This document shows positions 1 to 8,488 of a stretch of 12,577 nt of DNA, in pieces. How positions within the stretch are numbered: position 1 is the stretch's first letter; every line of letters starts with the position of its first letter. The position numbers and the translations under genes are program-made. This DNA comes from Fimbriimonadaceae bacterium (lineage in GTDB: Bacteria; Armatimonadota; Fimbriimonadia; Fimbriimonadales; Fimbriimonadaceae): assembly GCA_019454665.1 (NCBI GenBank), contig JACFNW010000019.1, positions 237 to 12,813 of the forward strand, read 5' to 3'. The notes under the pieces are model-generated. The model worked only from the letters and a program-made list of their open reading frames with translations, had not been told where the DNA came from and did no database searches.

Positions 1-1033
1 AGGCTCGCGGCTCGCAGGGGTGACCCGCCGCGCGGGGGCCGTCCCCGTCCAAGACCCACAAGCCGCTGGCGTAGCCCAAATCGGCCAACGTGTGGCCCAT
101 CGCGCATCGGGTCGCCAGGTCCACCATCGGGATGCCGGTCACCTTGCTGATGTAGGGCACCGTTCGCGAGGCGCGGGGGTTGACTTCCAACACGTAGGGC
201 ACGTCGTTTTCGATGACGAACTGAATGTTCATCAAACCCCGGATGCCCAGTTCGCGCGCGATGCGGCACGCCGAAACCACGATCTGGCGCTGCACGTCGT
301 CGCTGAGCGTGACCGGCGGGTAGACGGCCATCGAATCGCCGCTGTGCACGCCTGCGCGTTCGATGTGTTCCATGATGCCGGGGACGAGCGTGGCTTGGCC
401 GTCGGAGATCACGTCCACCTCCGCCTCTTTGCCAAGCAGATAGCGGTCCACCAGAACGGGCTGTCCTGGGTTCGCGTCTTCGGCCTCGGCGTAGAACCCG
501 CGGAACTGGTCCTCGTCGTAGACGATCTCCATCGCCCGGCCACCCAGCACGAACGAGGGCCGCACCAGCACAGGAAAACCGATCTCGCGCGCGACGACCA
601 AGCCCTCCTGCAACGATCGAACCGCACGGCCGGCAGGCTTGGGCAACCCGAGCTTGACCATCAGTTGATCGAACAGGTCGCGGTCTTCGGCGGCGGCGAT
701 TGCTTCGGGCTGGGTGCCCATGACGGCCAAGCCTTCCCTTGCCAATCCGGCGGCCAAGTTGATGGCGGTCTGTCCTCCGAATTGGACCATGACGCCCATC
801 GGCTTCTCATGGGCGGCGACGTCGAGCACATCGTCGAGCGTCACAGGTTCAAAGTACAGGCCATCGCCCGTGTCGAAGTCGGTGCTGACCGTTTCGGGGT
901 TGTTGTTGACGATGATCGCCCGATATCCGAGTTCGCGGAGCGCCCAAATGCAATGAACGCAGGAGTAATCGAACTCGATGCCCTGCCCGATACGAATCGG
1001 ACCCGATCCCAACACGAGCACGGTCTGAGCCAT
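1..1033 (-). CDS. carB: Carbamoyl phosphate synthetase large chain, C-terminal half (partial; runs off the left edge)
   Basis: The 344 visible residues match the second ATP-grasp half of CarB, which phosphorylates carbamate to carbamoyl phosphate for pyrimidine and arginine synthesis. Near the N-terminus is the phosphate-binding segment [15 protein letters not shown] (about 10-23), followed by [13 protein letters not shown] (43-55), which is typical of the second half; the first half usually reads NSNPATIMTD. The ATP-grasp core follows: [17 protein letters not shown] (158-174), [14 protein letters not shown] (221-234) and [11 protein letters not shown] (283-293). The ATG at 1033 lies only nine codons before the first conserved motif and 43 nt after the accB stop. 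No CarB N-terminal half lies upstream, so this appears to be a separately encoded C-terminal subunit, as in Aquifex and some methanogens. The ATP-grasp C-terminal end and the allosteric domain lie outside the window. The last ~20 visible residues align less clearly with the family. Family assignment is very secure; the split state is inferred from the start. Confidence 0.93.
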   Translation of the reverse strand, partial: MAQTVLVLGSGPIRIGQGIEFDYSCVHCIWALRELGYRAIIVNNNPETVSTDFDTGDGLYFEPVTLDDVLDVAAHEKPMGVMVQFGGQTAINLAAGLAREGLAVMGTQPEAIAAAEDRDLFDQLMVKLGLPKPAGRAVRSLQEGLVVAREIGFPVLVRPSFVLGGRAMEIVYDEDQFRGFYAEAEDANPGQPVLVDRYLLGKEAEVDVISDGQATLVPGIMEHIERAGVHSGDSMAVYPPVTLSDDVQRQIVVSACRIARELGIRGLMNIQFVIENDVPYVLEVNPRASRTVPYISKVTGIPMVDLATRCAMGHTLADLGYASGLWVLDGDGPRAAGHPCEPRA

Positions 1034-1076
1034 CGGGGTTGTATTGTGGCACCTCGCGGCACTGCCGCGGCGGGCC

Positions 1077-1547
1077 TCAGCCGATGAACATGATGGGCTC
1101 GCCCGGCTGGACGAGGTCGCCGTTGGCTTTGACGACCTTGACAACGGTGCCTGCGCTGGGTGCCGTGAGTTCGTTGAACACCTTCATCGCCTCGATCAGG
1201 CCGATCACTTGACCCGCTTCGACGGTCTGCCCCTCTTTGACGAAAGGCGGATTGCCGGGGCTCGGCGTCAGATAGAAGATGCCCATCATCGGGCTTGAAA
1301 TCGGGAAACCGACGGGCCGATCGGGCTCGGCGGCCTTGGGGCGAGGGGCGGCCGAACGACGCGGGACGACGGCGGCGGGAGCGGTGGATTCCTCGCCCTC
1401 CTCTTCTTCGACCTCGTCATCGGCGCGCTCGAACGCGATCTTCCAATCCGGACCGCACCACTTGGCCTTCGTCAACTGGTAGGCGTCCATGAGGTCCGCC
1501 AACTCGGTGATCTTCTCTCGAACGTCGTCCACCCCTGGATTATGCAC
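1077..1547 (-). CDS. accB: Biotin carboxyl carrier protein of acetyl-CoA carboxylase
   Basis: AccB carries the covalently bound biotin that shuttles CO2 from biotin carboxylase to the carboxyltransferase in the first step of fatty acid synthesis. The 156-residue protein has the usual layout. A short N-terminal helical segment (about 6-42) comes first, then an acidic and Ala/Pro-rich linker (about 43-78). The biotinyl domain (79-156) contains [19 protein letters not shown] and the biotinylation motif EAMKVFNE, with Lys122 as acceptor. The start is GTG at 1547, overlapping the preceding STAS-UspA gene by 8 nt with a GGAGG about 11 nt upstream, which suggests translational coupling; a GTG at 1532 is an alternative start. 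The usual partner accC is not adjacent: carB follows 43 nt downstream, and the upstream neighbour is not efp as is often seen. AccC is probably encoded elsewhere. Confidence 0.95.
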   Translation of the reverse strand: MHNPGVDDVREKITELADLMDAYQLTKAKWCGPDWKIAFERADDEVEEEEGEESTAPAAVVPRRSAAPRPKAAEPDRPVGFPISSPMMGIFYLTPSPGNPPFVKEGQTVEAGQVIGLIEAMKVFNELTAPSAGTVVKVVKANGDLVQPGEPIMFIG

Positions 1548-2367
1548 CTCGACGCTTGCCTCCGACTTCTTCGTACGCGACGGTCGGGAACCCCTTGACG
1601 AAAATCACGGGCAGCGTCACCTTGGCGAGCACGGCGCTGACCAGGCTGGAAGCCGCCGCCACGGTCGAATCTCCGTTGGGCAACGGCACCACGACTTGGA
1701 TGGCGTCAATCCCCTGGAGGGCGGTCGCCACGCCCGAAGCCAGGTCGCGCGCGCGCTCCAGATGGCCGACAGCCTGCAGTTGCCGTTCGTTGAGAAAGAC
1801 CTTGCCGGCGTCGAGCGACTTTCGCGCGACCTCCTCGGCCTCGGGAAGCGGCGATTGAAGCGGAAGGTGACGCGGGACGCTCACGACGAACGTGAGATGA
1901 ACCTCGGCGTGCTGCGTATCCGCCAGATGCCAGGCCATGTGCAACGCGTCCGAGTCGGTGTTGTGGCCCGTGAGGCAGACGAGTATCTTGCACCGGCACG
2001 GCGCGAGGTTGACCTTCTTCTTGGTGGGTTGCTCCTCCAGCAGGTCGAGCGACCGCCGAGCCTCTTCCACCGAGTTGGCGATGGGGAGCTGCGAACGCAC
2101 CTCGGGCACGGACTTCAGCACATCCATGACGGCCTTGGGCACGGCGGCGACGATGATGCGGGCGTCGTGCTCCGCGATGTACTCCATGGCGTCGCGGAAC
2201 GTCTCGGCCCCGGCCTCCGTGCACTCGACGATTCCGCTGCAATCCACGATCACGCCCGTGGCGTGACGCTTCAGCGTCAACGAGATGGCCGTATGGATCG
2301 TCTCCCAGTGGTTGGCTCGGAGCGCGCCGGAGAGGATGATGACGTCTTCGTAGGATTCGACGATCAT
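1540..2367 (-). CDS. STAS domain - universal stress protein (UspA-like) fusion protein
   Basis: The 275-residue protein is predicted cytoplasmic, with no signal peptide or membrane segment. Residues about 1-108 resemble a STAS (anti-sigma-factor antagonist) domain: a beta strand VIILSG, a helix, then GVIVDCSGIVECTEAGAETF, where the conserved D-x-S...D-S-x-G loop lies. In my alignment the residue normally phosphorylated (Ser58 in SpoIIAA) is Glu51. Residues about 125-260 resemble a UspA fold starting CKILVCLTGHNTDSDALHMAWHLA and ending in the strand PVIFVK. The G-x2-G-x9-G-S/T ATP motif is not recognisable, so this half probably does not bind ATP in the classical way. The reading frame stays open upstream to 3093, but that part is antisense to the esterase gene, so ATG 2367 was chosen; it lacks a clear Shine-Dalgarno sequence. 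It is the first gene of the operon with accB and carB. A regulatory role is inferred; the target is unknown. Confidence 0.75.
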   Translation of the reverse strand: MIVESYEDVIILSGALRANHWETIHTAISLTLKRHATGVIVDCSGIVECTEAGAETFRDAMEYIAEHDARIIVAAVPKAVMDVLKSVPEVRSQLPIANSVEEARRSLDLLEEQPTKKKVNLAPCRCKILVCLTGHNTDSDALHMAWHLADTQHAEVHLTFVVSVPRHLPLQSPLPEAEEVARKSLDAGKVFLNERQLQAVGHLERARDLASGVATALQGIDAIQVVVPLPNGDSTVAAASSLVSAVLAKVTLPVIFVKGFPTVAYEEVGGKRRGA

Positions 2368-2431
2368 TGGGTTCGGACCGAGTGACGAAGGTACCCGAAC
2401 CACCGAACGCGGAATGGGCACAAGCGTCCGG

Positions 2432-2437
2432 TAAGCT
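2432..2437 (+). promoter_or_regulatory. Candidate -10 element for the esterase gene (leaderless-type spacing)
   Basis: TAAGCT fits the TANNNT pattern and lies exactly 8 nt before ATG 2446, while no Shine-Dalgarno sequence precedes that ATG. This spacing would place transcription start at or next to the start codon. No good -35 hexamer is visible. The same arrangement (TACAAT, 8 nt, ATG) precedes ppa. Weak evidence if taken alone. Confidence 0.3.
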
Positions 2438-2445
2438 CCCAATCC

Positions 2446-3102
2446 ATGGTCAATGGCTTCATCGAGAAGGACGCGCAAGTCGCCGGCTCCACGCGCCGCT
2501 ACGTCGTCTACGTGCCCCGAACGTACCGCGAAGACACACCCAACGCGACCGTCGTGTTCCTGCACGGGCGCGGCGAGAGCGGCTCCGACGGCCTGTTCCA
2601 GTTGTTCAACGGTCTGCCGCCGGCCATCCTGCGCAAGCGCGACGAGTGGCCGTTCTTGGTCGTCGCCCCACAGAAGCCCGAGTTCGACAAGCTTTGGCCC
2701 ACCGAGCGCGAGACGGTCAACGCCATCCTCCGCGAGGTCGAGAAGGCTTACACCGTCCACCCCCACCAGCGGTATCTGACGGGCCTGAGCCAGGGCGGCC
2801 ACGGGACCATCGCGCTCGCCAAGCGCTTGGTGTGGGACTTCGCCGCGATCGCCCCGGTCTGCGGTTGGTCCGAAGACCCGTCCGCAGCAGCCAAGGACTT
2901 GGGGGACCTGCCCGTTTGGGCGTTCCACGGCGAGAAGGATCAGGCCGTCAAGCCGGAGGGCTCGAAGGACCTGGTCGAGGCCCTGGAGAAGCTCGGCGCG
3001 CAGCCCAAGCTCACCCTCTATCCCGAACTCGGCCACAACTGCTGGGACGCCGCCTACCGCGACGCGGGGCTCGCCGACTGGTTTCTGTCCCACAGCCTTT
3101 GA
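2446..3102 (+). CDS. Alpha/beta-hydrolase, phospholipase/carboxylesterase type
   Basis: The 218-residue cytoplasmic serine hydrolase resembles the small carboxylesterase/phospholipase and feruloyl-esterase-like group. The oxyanion region VVFLHGRGESG is at 36-46. The nucleophile elbow GLSQGG places Ser115 as nucleophile. FHGEKDQAVK (160-169) supplies the likely acid Asp165, and ELGHNCW (194-200) the catalytic His197. The length is normal for the group and there is no signal peptide. It is transcribed divergently from the STAS-UspA gene across a 78-nt gap, and an HDOD gene follows 121 nt downstream on the same strand. No ribosome-binding site is evident, and a TAAGCT box 8 nt upstream hints at a leaderless transcript. 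The substrate cannot be read from the sequence; short-chain acyl or aryl esters are usual for the family. Confidence 0.88.
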   Translation: MVNGFIEKDAQVAGSTRRYVVYVPRTYREDTPNATVVFLHGRGESGSDGLFQLFNGLPPAILRKRDEWPFLVVAPQKPEFDKLWPTERETVNAILREVEKAYTVHPHQRYLTGLSQGGHGTIALAKRLVWDFAAIAPVCGWSEDPSAAAKDLGDLPVWAFHGEKDQAVKPEGSKDLVEALEKLGAQPKLTLYPELGHNCWDAAYRDAGLADWFLSHSL

Positions 3103-3223
3103 GCCGCCTGAGGCTTGGGACGCGATCTGCCGATCATTTTGAGTGACCGCGCAAGTCTGGCTGTGGAAGGCCCTGGGAACTTGTCACGAGTGTTGCGGTC
3201 GGTGCGGGCGAGACCGACTGACT

Positions 3224-4111
3224 ATGAGCGAAAACCACGGATACGAGCGCCTCGAGTTTCTTTTCAAGCGGAGCGGCACGCTGCCGCCGCTGCCCGCCAC
3301 CGTCATGCGCCTGATCCGCGTCATTGACACCGGCGAAGCCTCTGCCATAGACCTTGAACGCGTCGTCACGTGCGACCCAGCGCTGACGGCAGACCTGCTG
3401 CGCGCGGCCAGCCTCATGGGCACGGTCGAAGCGCCGATCACCACCGTTCGGGGCGCGATCATGCGTCTCGGCCAACGCACCGTCCGGTCGGTGGGAACGT
3501 CGCTCCTGATCAACGACATGGTCAAGAAATACCGGTCGGTCCCAGGTTTCGATCCCGTCGCCCTTGCCCGTCACTCGCTCTTCGTCGGCTTCATGTCCCG
3601 ATACCTGTTCGCCCGCCGGCACAGCATCGAGACCTTTGAAACGCGCTGGTCGGCCGACGAAGTGTTCGCCGCCGGCGTGATGCACGACCTTTCCGTGGGC
3701 GTGATGGCGATGGTATCGCCCGCAGCGGTCACTCGGGTGGCCACGTTTGCTCGGCGTGCGCACAAGAGCTTCGTGGAAGGCTTCGAGCTGATCTTCGAGA
3801 ACCCCCTCAACCGGTTGGGCGCGCTGGCGTGCAACACTTGGGGACTGCCCGACATCTTCGAAACGACGCAGCGTTATTTCGATTCGCCTTGGGAACACGA
3901 AGACGAACTCACCGCGCTCTACTGCATGAGCTACGCGAACTACTTGGCCGATGCCAACGGCTTCGCTTTGGAGAGTTGGGAGTTCGAGCCCTCCGTGTTT
4001 CCGGAGATCAAGTTGGAAGTCGGCCTCCAGGACGAAGAGATCGCAAACGCCGTCGAGGTCGTAGGCAAGCTGACTCGGACGGCCCTGGAAACCAGTTACG
4101 CGGCGGCCTGA
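3224..4111 (+). CDS. HDOD-domain protein
   Basis: The 295-residue protein is dominated by an HDOD domain (HD-related output domain), common in bacterial signalling proteins but usually without proven enzyme activity. The diagnostic opening LPPLPATVMRLIRVIDTGEAS is at 20-40, followed by VVTCDPALTADLLRAAS (47-63), the helix APITTVRGAIMRLGQRTV (70-87), ARHSLFVGFMSRYLF (115-129) and the HD pair His154-Asp155 in GVMHDLSVGVMAM. The family's later His residues (the DHAEVG and HH segments) are not conserved: the corresponding stretches read NPLNRLGALACNTWGLP and RYFDSPWEHE. A metal-dependent phosphodiesterase role is therefore unlikely. No receiver, GGDEF or EAL domain is attached. ATG 3224 was chosen because it starts just before the domain; a GTG at 3143 would add 27 unlikely residues. 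Signalling partners are unknown. Confidence 0.85.
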   Translation: MSENHGYERLEFLFKRSGTLPPLPATVMRLIRVIDTGEASAIDLERVVTCDPALTADLLRAASLMGTVEAPITTVRGAIMRLGQRTVRSVGTSLLINDMVKKYRSVPGFDPVALARHSLFVGFMSRYLFARRHSIETFETRWSADEVFAAGVMHDLSVGVMAMVSPAAVTRVATFARRAHKSFVEGFELIFENPLNRLGALACNTWGLPDIFETTQRYFDSPWEHEDELTALYCMSYANYLADANGFALESWEFEPSVFPEIKLEVGLQDEEIANAVEVVGKLTRTALETSYAAA

Positions 4112-4120
4112 GGGTTCGGT

Positions 4121-4155
4121 TTCAGGGTTCAGGGTTCAGGGTTCAGGATTCAGGG
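4121..4155. repeat. Tandem TTCAGGG heptamer array (five units)
   Basis: Five head-to-tail 7-bp units begin 9 nt after the HDOD stop codon. Units 1-3 and 5 are TTCAGGG and unit 4 is TTCAGGA. A degenerate TTCGGT lies immediately before the array and TTAAC after it. It is non-coding. The array could expand or contract by slippage, and similar heptamers recur in intergenic DNA of some other bacteria (recalled, not checked). Confidence 0.85.
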
Positions 4156-4209
4156 TTAACACAACAACAGAGTCGAGCCGCGCAGACCGTGCTCTTCTGG
4201 GGCTTCGGG

Positions 4210-4243
4210 GCGGCGTCGACTTCGAGACGCGCGGCTTGAGACC
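4210..4243 (+). repeat. 34-bp direct repeat, copy A
   Basis: This copy matches 4571-4604 at 31 of 34 positions by eye. The shared core is CTTCGAGACGCGCGGCT. The core CTTCGAGAC also appears inverted at 4326-4334, between the two copies. Confidence 0.8.
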
Positions 4244-4570
4244 GGAGCAACTCGGATCAAAGCCGATTCCCGCCGCGCTCCTCAGTCTGACGCCGCAGGT
4301 CGAAGAGCCAACACCCCGGGCCGAAGTCTCGAAGGGGACCCGGGGCAACCTTGGCGAGGCAACACCAACCCAGCATCGGGGGTGCCACGGTCTGACCGGG
4401 CCCGCCCACATCTCGTGCGATGACGATGTCTCTGCCCGGCAGACCGTGCACGTGTCGCCAAGAGGCCGAGCGCTGATCAGAGTTCCGACCCCGCGGGAGC
4501 TTGGACGCAGTTGTGGCGAACAAGGGGGTCGGGACATCGTACCCCGGGGGAGAGTGGGGTGCCTGCTGCT

Positions 4571-4604
4571 GCGGCGTCGGCTTCGAGACGCGCGGCTCGG
4601 GACC
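4571..4604 (+). repeat. 34-bp direct repeat, copy B
   Basis: This is the second copy of the repeat at 4210-4243, 361 bp downstream in the same orientation. The three differences are all transitions (A/G, T/C, A/G). The flanking sequences do not align well, so the duplicated unit appears to be short. Confidence 0.8.
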
Positions 4605-4632
4605 TTGGTCCGCCGAGTCCACCCGGCGCTGA

Positions 4633-4698
4633 AGTGTGACGCATCTGTGACCTATCCCAACATCCTGCCCGTTGACCTCGTCACGTCTCCGTCACAGG
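4633..4698. promoter_or_regulatory. Candidate operator: two mirror-image 18-bp sites of TCACA-type direct repeats
   Basis: The right site (4681-4698, plus strand) reads TCACGTC, 4 nt, TCACAGG. The left site (4633-4650, minus strand) reads TCACAGA, 4 nt, TCACACT. Both have a 7-4-7 layout (11-bp period) and a similar spacer (TCCG and TGCG), and the pair is symmetric about position 4665. A 7-4-7 direct repeat is the layout bound by OmpR/PhoB-family response regulators; Mycobacterium PhoP, for example, uses TCACAGC repeats with this spacing. A possible -10, TACATT, lies at 4707-4712, just after the right site. That position is compatible with an activator site replacing the -35, as at PhoB promoters. 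The inferred target is the PEP-CTERM gene at 4767. The binding factor is unknown. Confidence 0.5.
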
Positions 4699-4766
4699 CC
4701 TACCTGTACATTACACACGGGTTCGCTGTTCGACTTACGAACAGGACCAGATTAGGAGCCAACACC

Positions 4767-5408
4767 ATGAAGCACCGAACGATCGTATCGCTCTCTCTCA
4801 TTGCTCTGGCTGCAGCATCGCAAGCCCAAACCACCTTCTTCGACAACTTCACCGGCTACAACTGGAATGGCCAGTGGATCATCGGCGGAACCGGATCCCC
4901 ACAGCCTCAATTCGTTGCCCAACAGTTCACGTCGCAAGCGACCGGTTCGGTCACGGATGTGACCGTCTCCTTCTTCAAGGAGTCGCTCTCGCCGACGGGG
5001 GGTGGTCAGGTGAGCATCCTCGCAGACAACGCCAACACCGTCGGCGCCTTGATGGGTTCGGTCGCATTCGCCGACAGCACGGCCTACTCGTTCTCGGGAC
5101 CCAATACGAACATGCTCACGGTGAGCGGACTGAACATCGGGCTGACGGCGGGCCAGAAGTACTGGCTGCAGATCACGGGAGACGTCATGACATCGGGCCG
5201 ATGGACCTTCGAAGTGGGAGCTTCGAGTGGCGATCCTGGACTTTCGGCATGGAACCAAGGCGCCGGCTACAACTACACGAGCATCGGCCTAGCAACCATG
5301 AAGGTCGAAGGAGTTCCCGAGCCTGCTTCCGTGGCAGCCCTCGCAGCTGGACTCATGGGCATCGCCGCCCGGTCGCGCCGCCGGAGGGCCAAGAGAACGC
5401 CCTCGTAG
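4767..5408 (+). CDS. Secreted PEP-CTERM sorting-domain protein (choice-anchor-like)
   Basis: The 213-residue exported protein has a Sec signal peptide at 1-20 (positive n-region MKHR, hydrophobic core, cleavage likely after SQA). The mature domain (21-180) is beta-rich with low-charge Gly/Ser/Thr composition. It resembles choice-anchor domains: FDNF near the start, VTVSFFKESLSPTGGGQVSI, and LTAGQKYWLQITGD. The C-terminus is a complete PEP-CTERM signal: VPEP (183-186), a hydrophobic segment (187-201) and the basic tail RSRRRR (202-207). In known systems such tails are processed by an exosortase during export to the outer surface; no exosortase gene lies in this window. AGGAG ends 8 nt before the ATG, a strong ribosome-binding site that fixes the start. 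Mirror-image operator-like repeats lie 70-130 nt upstream. A GC-rich hairpin lies 55 nt after the stop. The specific role of the mature domain is unknown. Confidence 0.9.
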   Translation: MKHRTIVSLSLIALAAASQAQTTFFDNFTGYNWNGQWIIGGTGSPQPQFVAQQFTSQATGSVTDVTVSFFKESLSPTGGGQVSILADNANTVGALMGSVAFADSTAYSFSGPNTNMLTVSGLNIGLTAGQKYWLQITGDVMTSGRWTFEVGASSGDPGLSAWNQGAGYNYTSIGLATMKVEGVPEPASVAALAAGLMGIAARSRRRRAKRTPS

Positions 5409-5462
5409 CACGGGATCGGACCGGGGCGTTCAATACGCCTGCGGCTTCATTCCGCGCCCTGG

Positions 5463-5495
5463 TCCGGGCTGCCGGTCGTCGTTCTGCAGCCCGGA
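5463..5495 (+). terminator. GC-rich hairpin downstream of the PEP-CTERM gene
   Basis: A perfect 10-bp stem (TCCGGGCTGC, 5463-5472, with GCAGCCCGGA, 5486-5495) encloses a 13-nt loop. It lies 55 nt after the PEP-CTERM stop, between convergent genes. There is no U-run after it, so it may act as a 3' end stabiliser or a Rho-assisted stop rather than a classical intrinsic terminator. Confidence 0.5.
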
Positions 5496-5625
5496 TTCGC
5501 CGAAACCGAACGCGAGATCCGAACCATTGGTCCGCATGTGGTTCGCACAGTGGCTCACAATCCACCTCGCTAGCCACTTGCCAGCCACCTGCTCACCACG
5601 TGGCGACCACTTTCCCACCTCGGAG

Positions 5626-5658
5626 CCCGTCCCCTCCCGAGGATCGGGAGGGGACGGG
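5626..5658 (-). terminator. 14-bp perfect palindrome just past the ppdK stop (terminator or REP-like element)
   Basis: CCCGTCCCCTCCCG (5626-5639) pairs perfectly with CGGGAGGGGACGGG (5645-5658) around the 5-nt loop AGGAT. On the minus strand it starts 14 nt after the ppdK stop at 5673, in the convergent spacer. No T-run flanks it on either strand. Its shape and its trailing GTGAAGGCAGGGG resemble intergenic REP-type palindromes, so it may be a dispersed repeat used as a transcription end. The rest of 5409-5672 shows no gene. Confidence 0.6.
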
Positions 5659-5672
5659 TGAAGGCAGGGGCT

Positions 5673-8366
<2,694 letters not shown>

Positions 8367-8488
8367 GGTGAAAAGTCTCCAGGGACTCAGCCACGGAACT
8401 CCGACGCCGTTGGCGAAAATCGGCGGCCAATCGTTCGGGGAGTTTACCAGCGGCTGACGGGCCATCCCGGGCCAAAACGTCTCCGCGC

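Larger units (their letters stand above)
4156..4632. other. Non-coding spacer with dispersed direct and inverted repeats
   Basis: No convincing gene is present in this ~480-nt GC-rich stretch. An open frame running through it into the PEP-CTERM gene has no recognisable domain and precedes a proper signal peptide and ribosome-binding site. The stretch holds two copies of a 34-bp repeat (listed separately). An inverted 9-bp core of that repeat, GTCTCGAAG, is at 4326-4334. GCAGACCGTGC occurs at 4182-4192 and 4439-4449, with an inverted copy CACGGTCTG at 4386-4394. CCCCGGG at 4314-4320 pairs with CCCGGGG at 4339-4345 around the inverted core. It could be a decayed small element or a repeat family; no transposase remnant is recognised. 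Confidence 0.6.

Noticed and set aside
1..1033. Possibility that the ATP-grasp gene after accB is accC
   Set aside because: The motifs [15 protein letters not shown] and NPETVSTD are CarB-specific, and biotin carboxylase motifs are absent.
1055..1069. Small inverted repeat CGCGGCA-C-TGCCGCG between accB and carB
   Set aside because: It leaves only a 5-bp stem once a loop is allowed and has no U-run; too weak to call a terminator or attenuator.
20..1087. Long plus-strand open frame opposite carB
   Set aside because: It is His/Asp/Gln-rich with no domain, typical of the antisense of a GC-rich gene, and the minus strand encodes unmistakable CarB.
2368..3093. Upstream extension of the STAS-UspA frame (about 242 more residues)
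   Set aside because: It is fully antisense to the esterase, which has a complete catalytic triad; the extension shows no domain, and the STAS fold begins right after ATG 2367.
3197..3218. GTCGGT...ACCGAC inverted repeat just before the HDOD start
   Set aside because: The stem is only 6 bp and there is no matching Shine-Dalgarno element to sequester; likely chance in GC-rich DNA.
4121..4155. CRISPR array
   Set aside because: The heptamers are contiguous with no spacers, and no cas gene is present.
4236..4766. Upstream extension of the PEP-CTERM frame from a TTG
   Set aside because: A signal peptide and a strong AGGAG ribosome-binding site define the start at 4767; the extension crosses repeats and the operator-like region and has no domain.
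5409..5625. Small minus-strand open frames in the convergent spacer
   Set aside because: They have no conserved motif or ribosome-binding site, and they cross the hairpin and the end of the PEP-CTERM gene.
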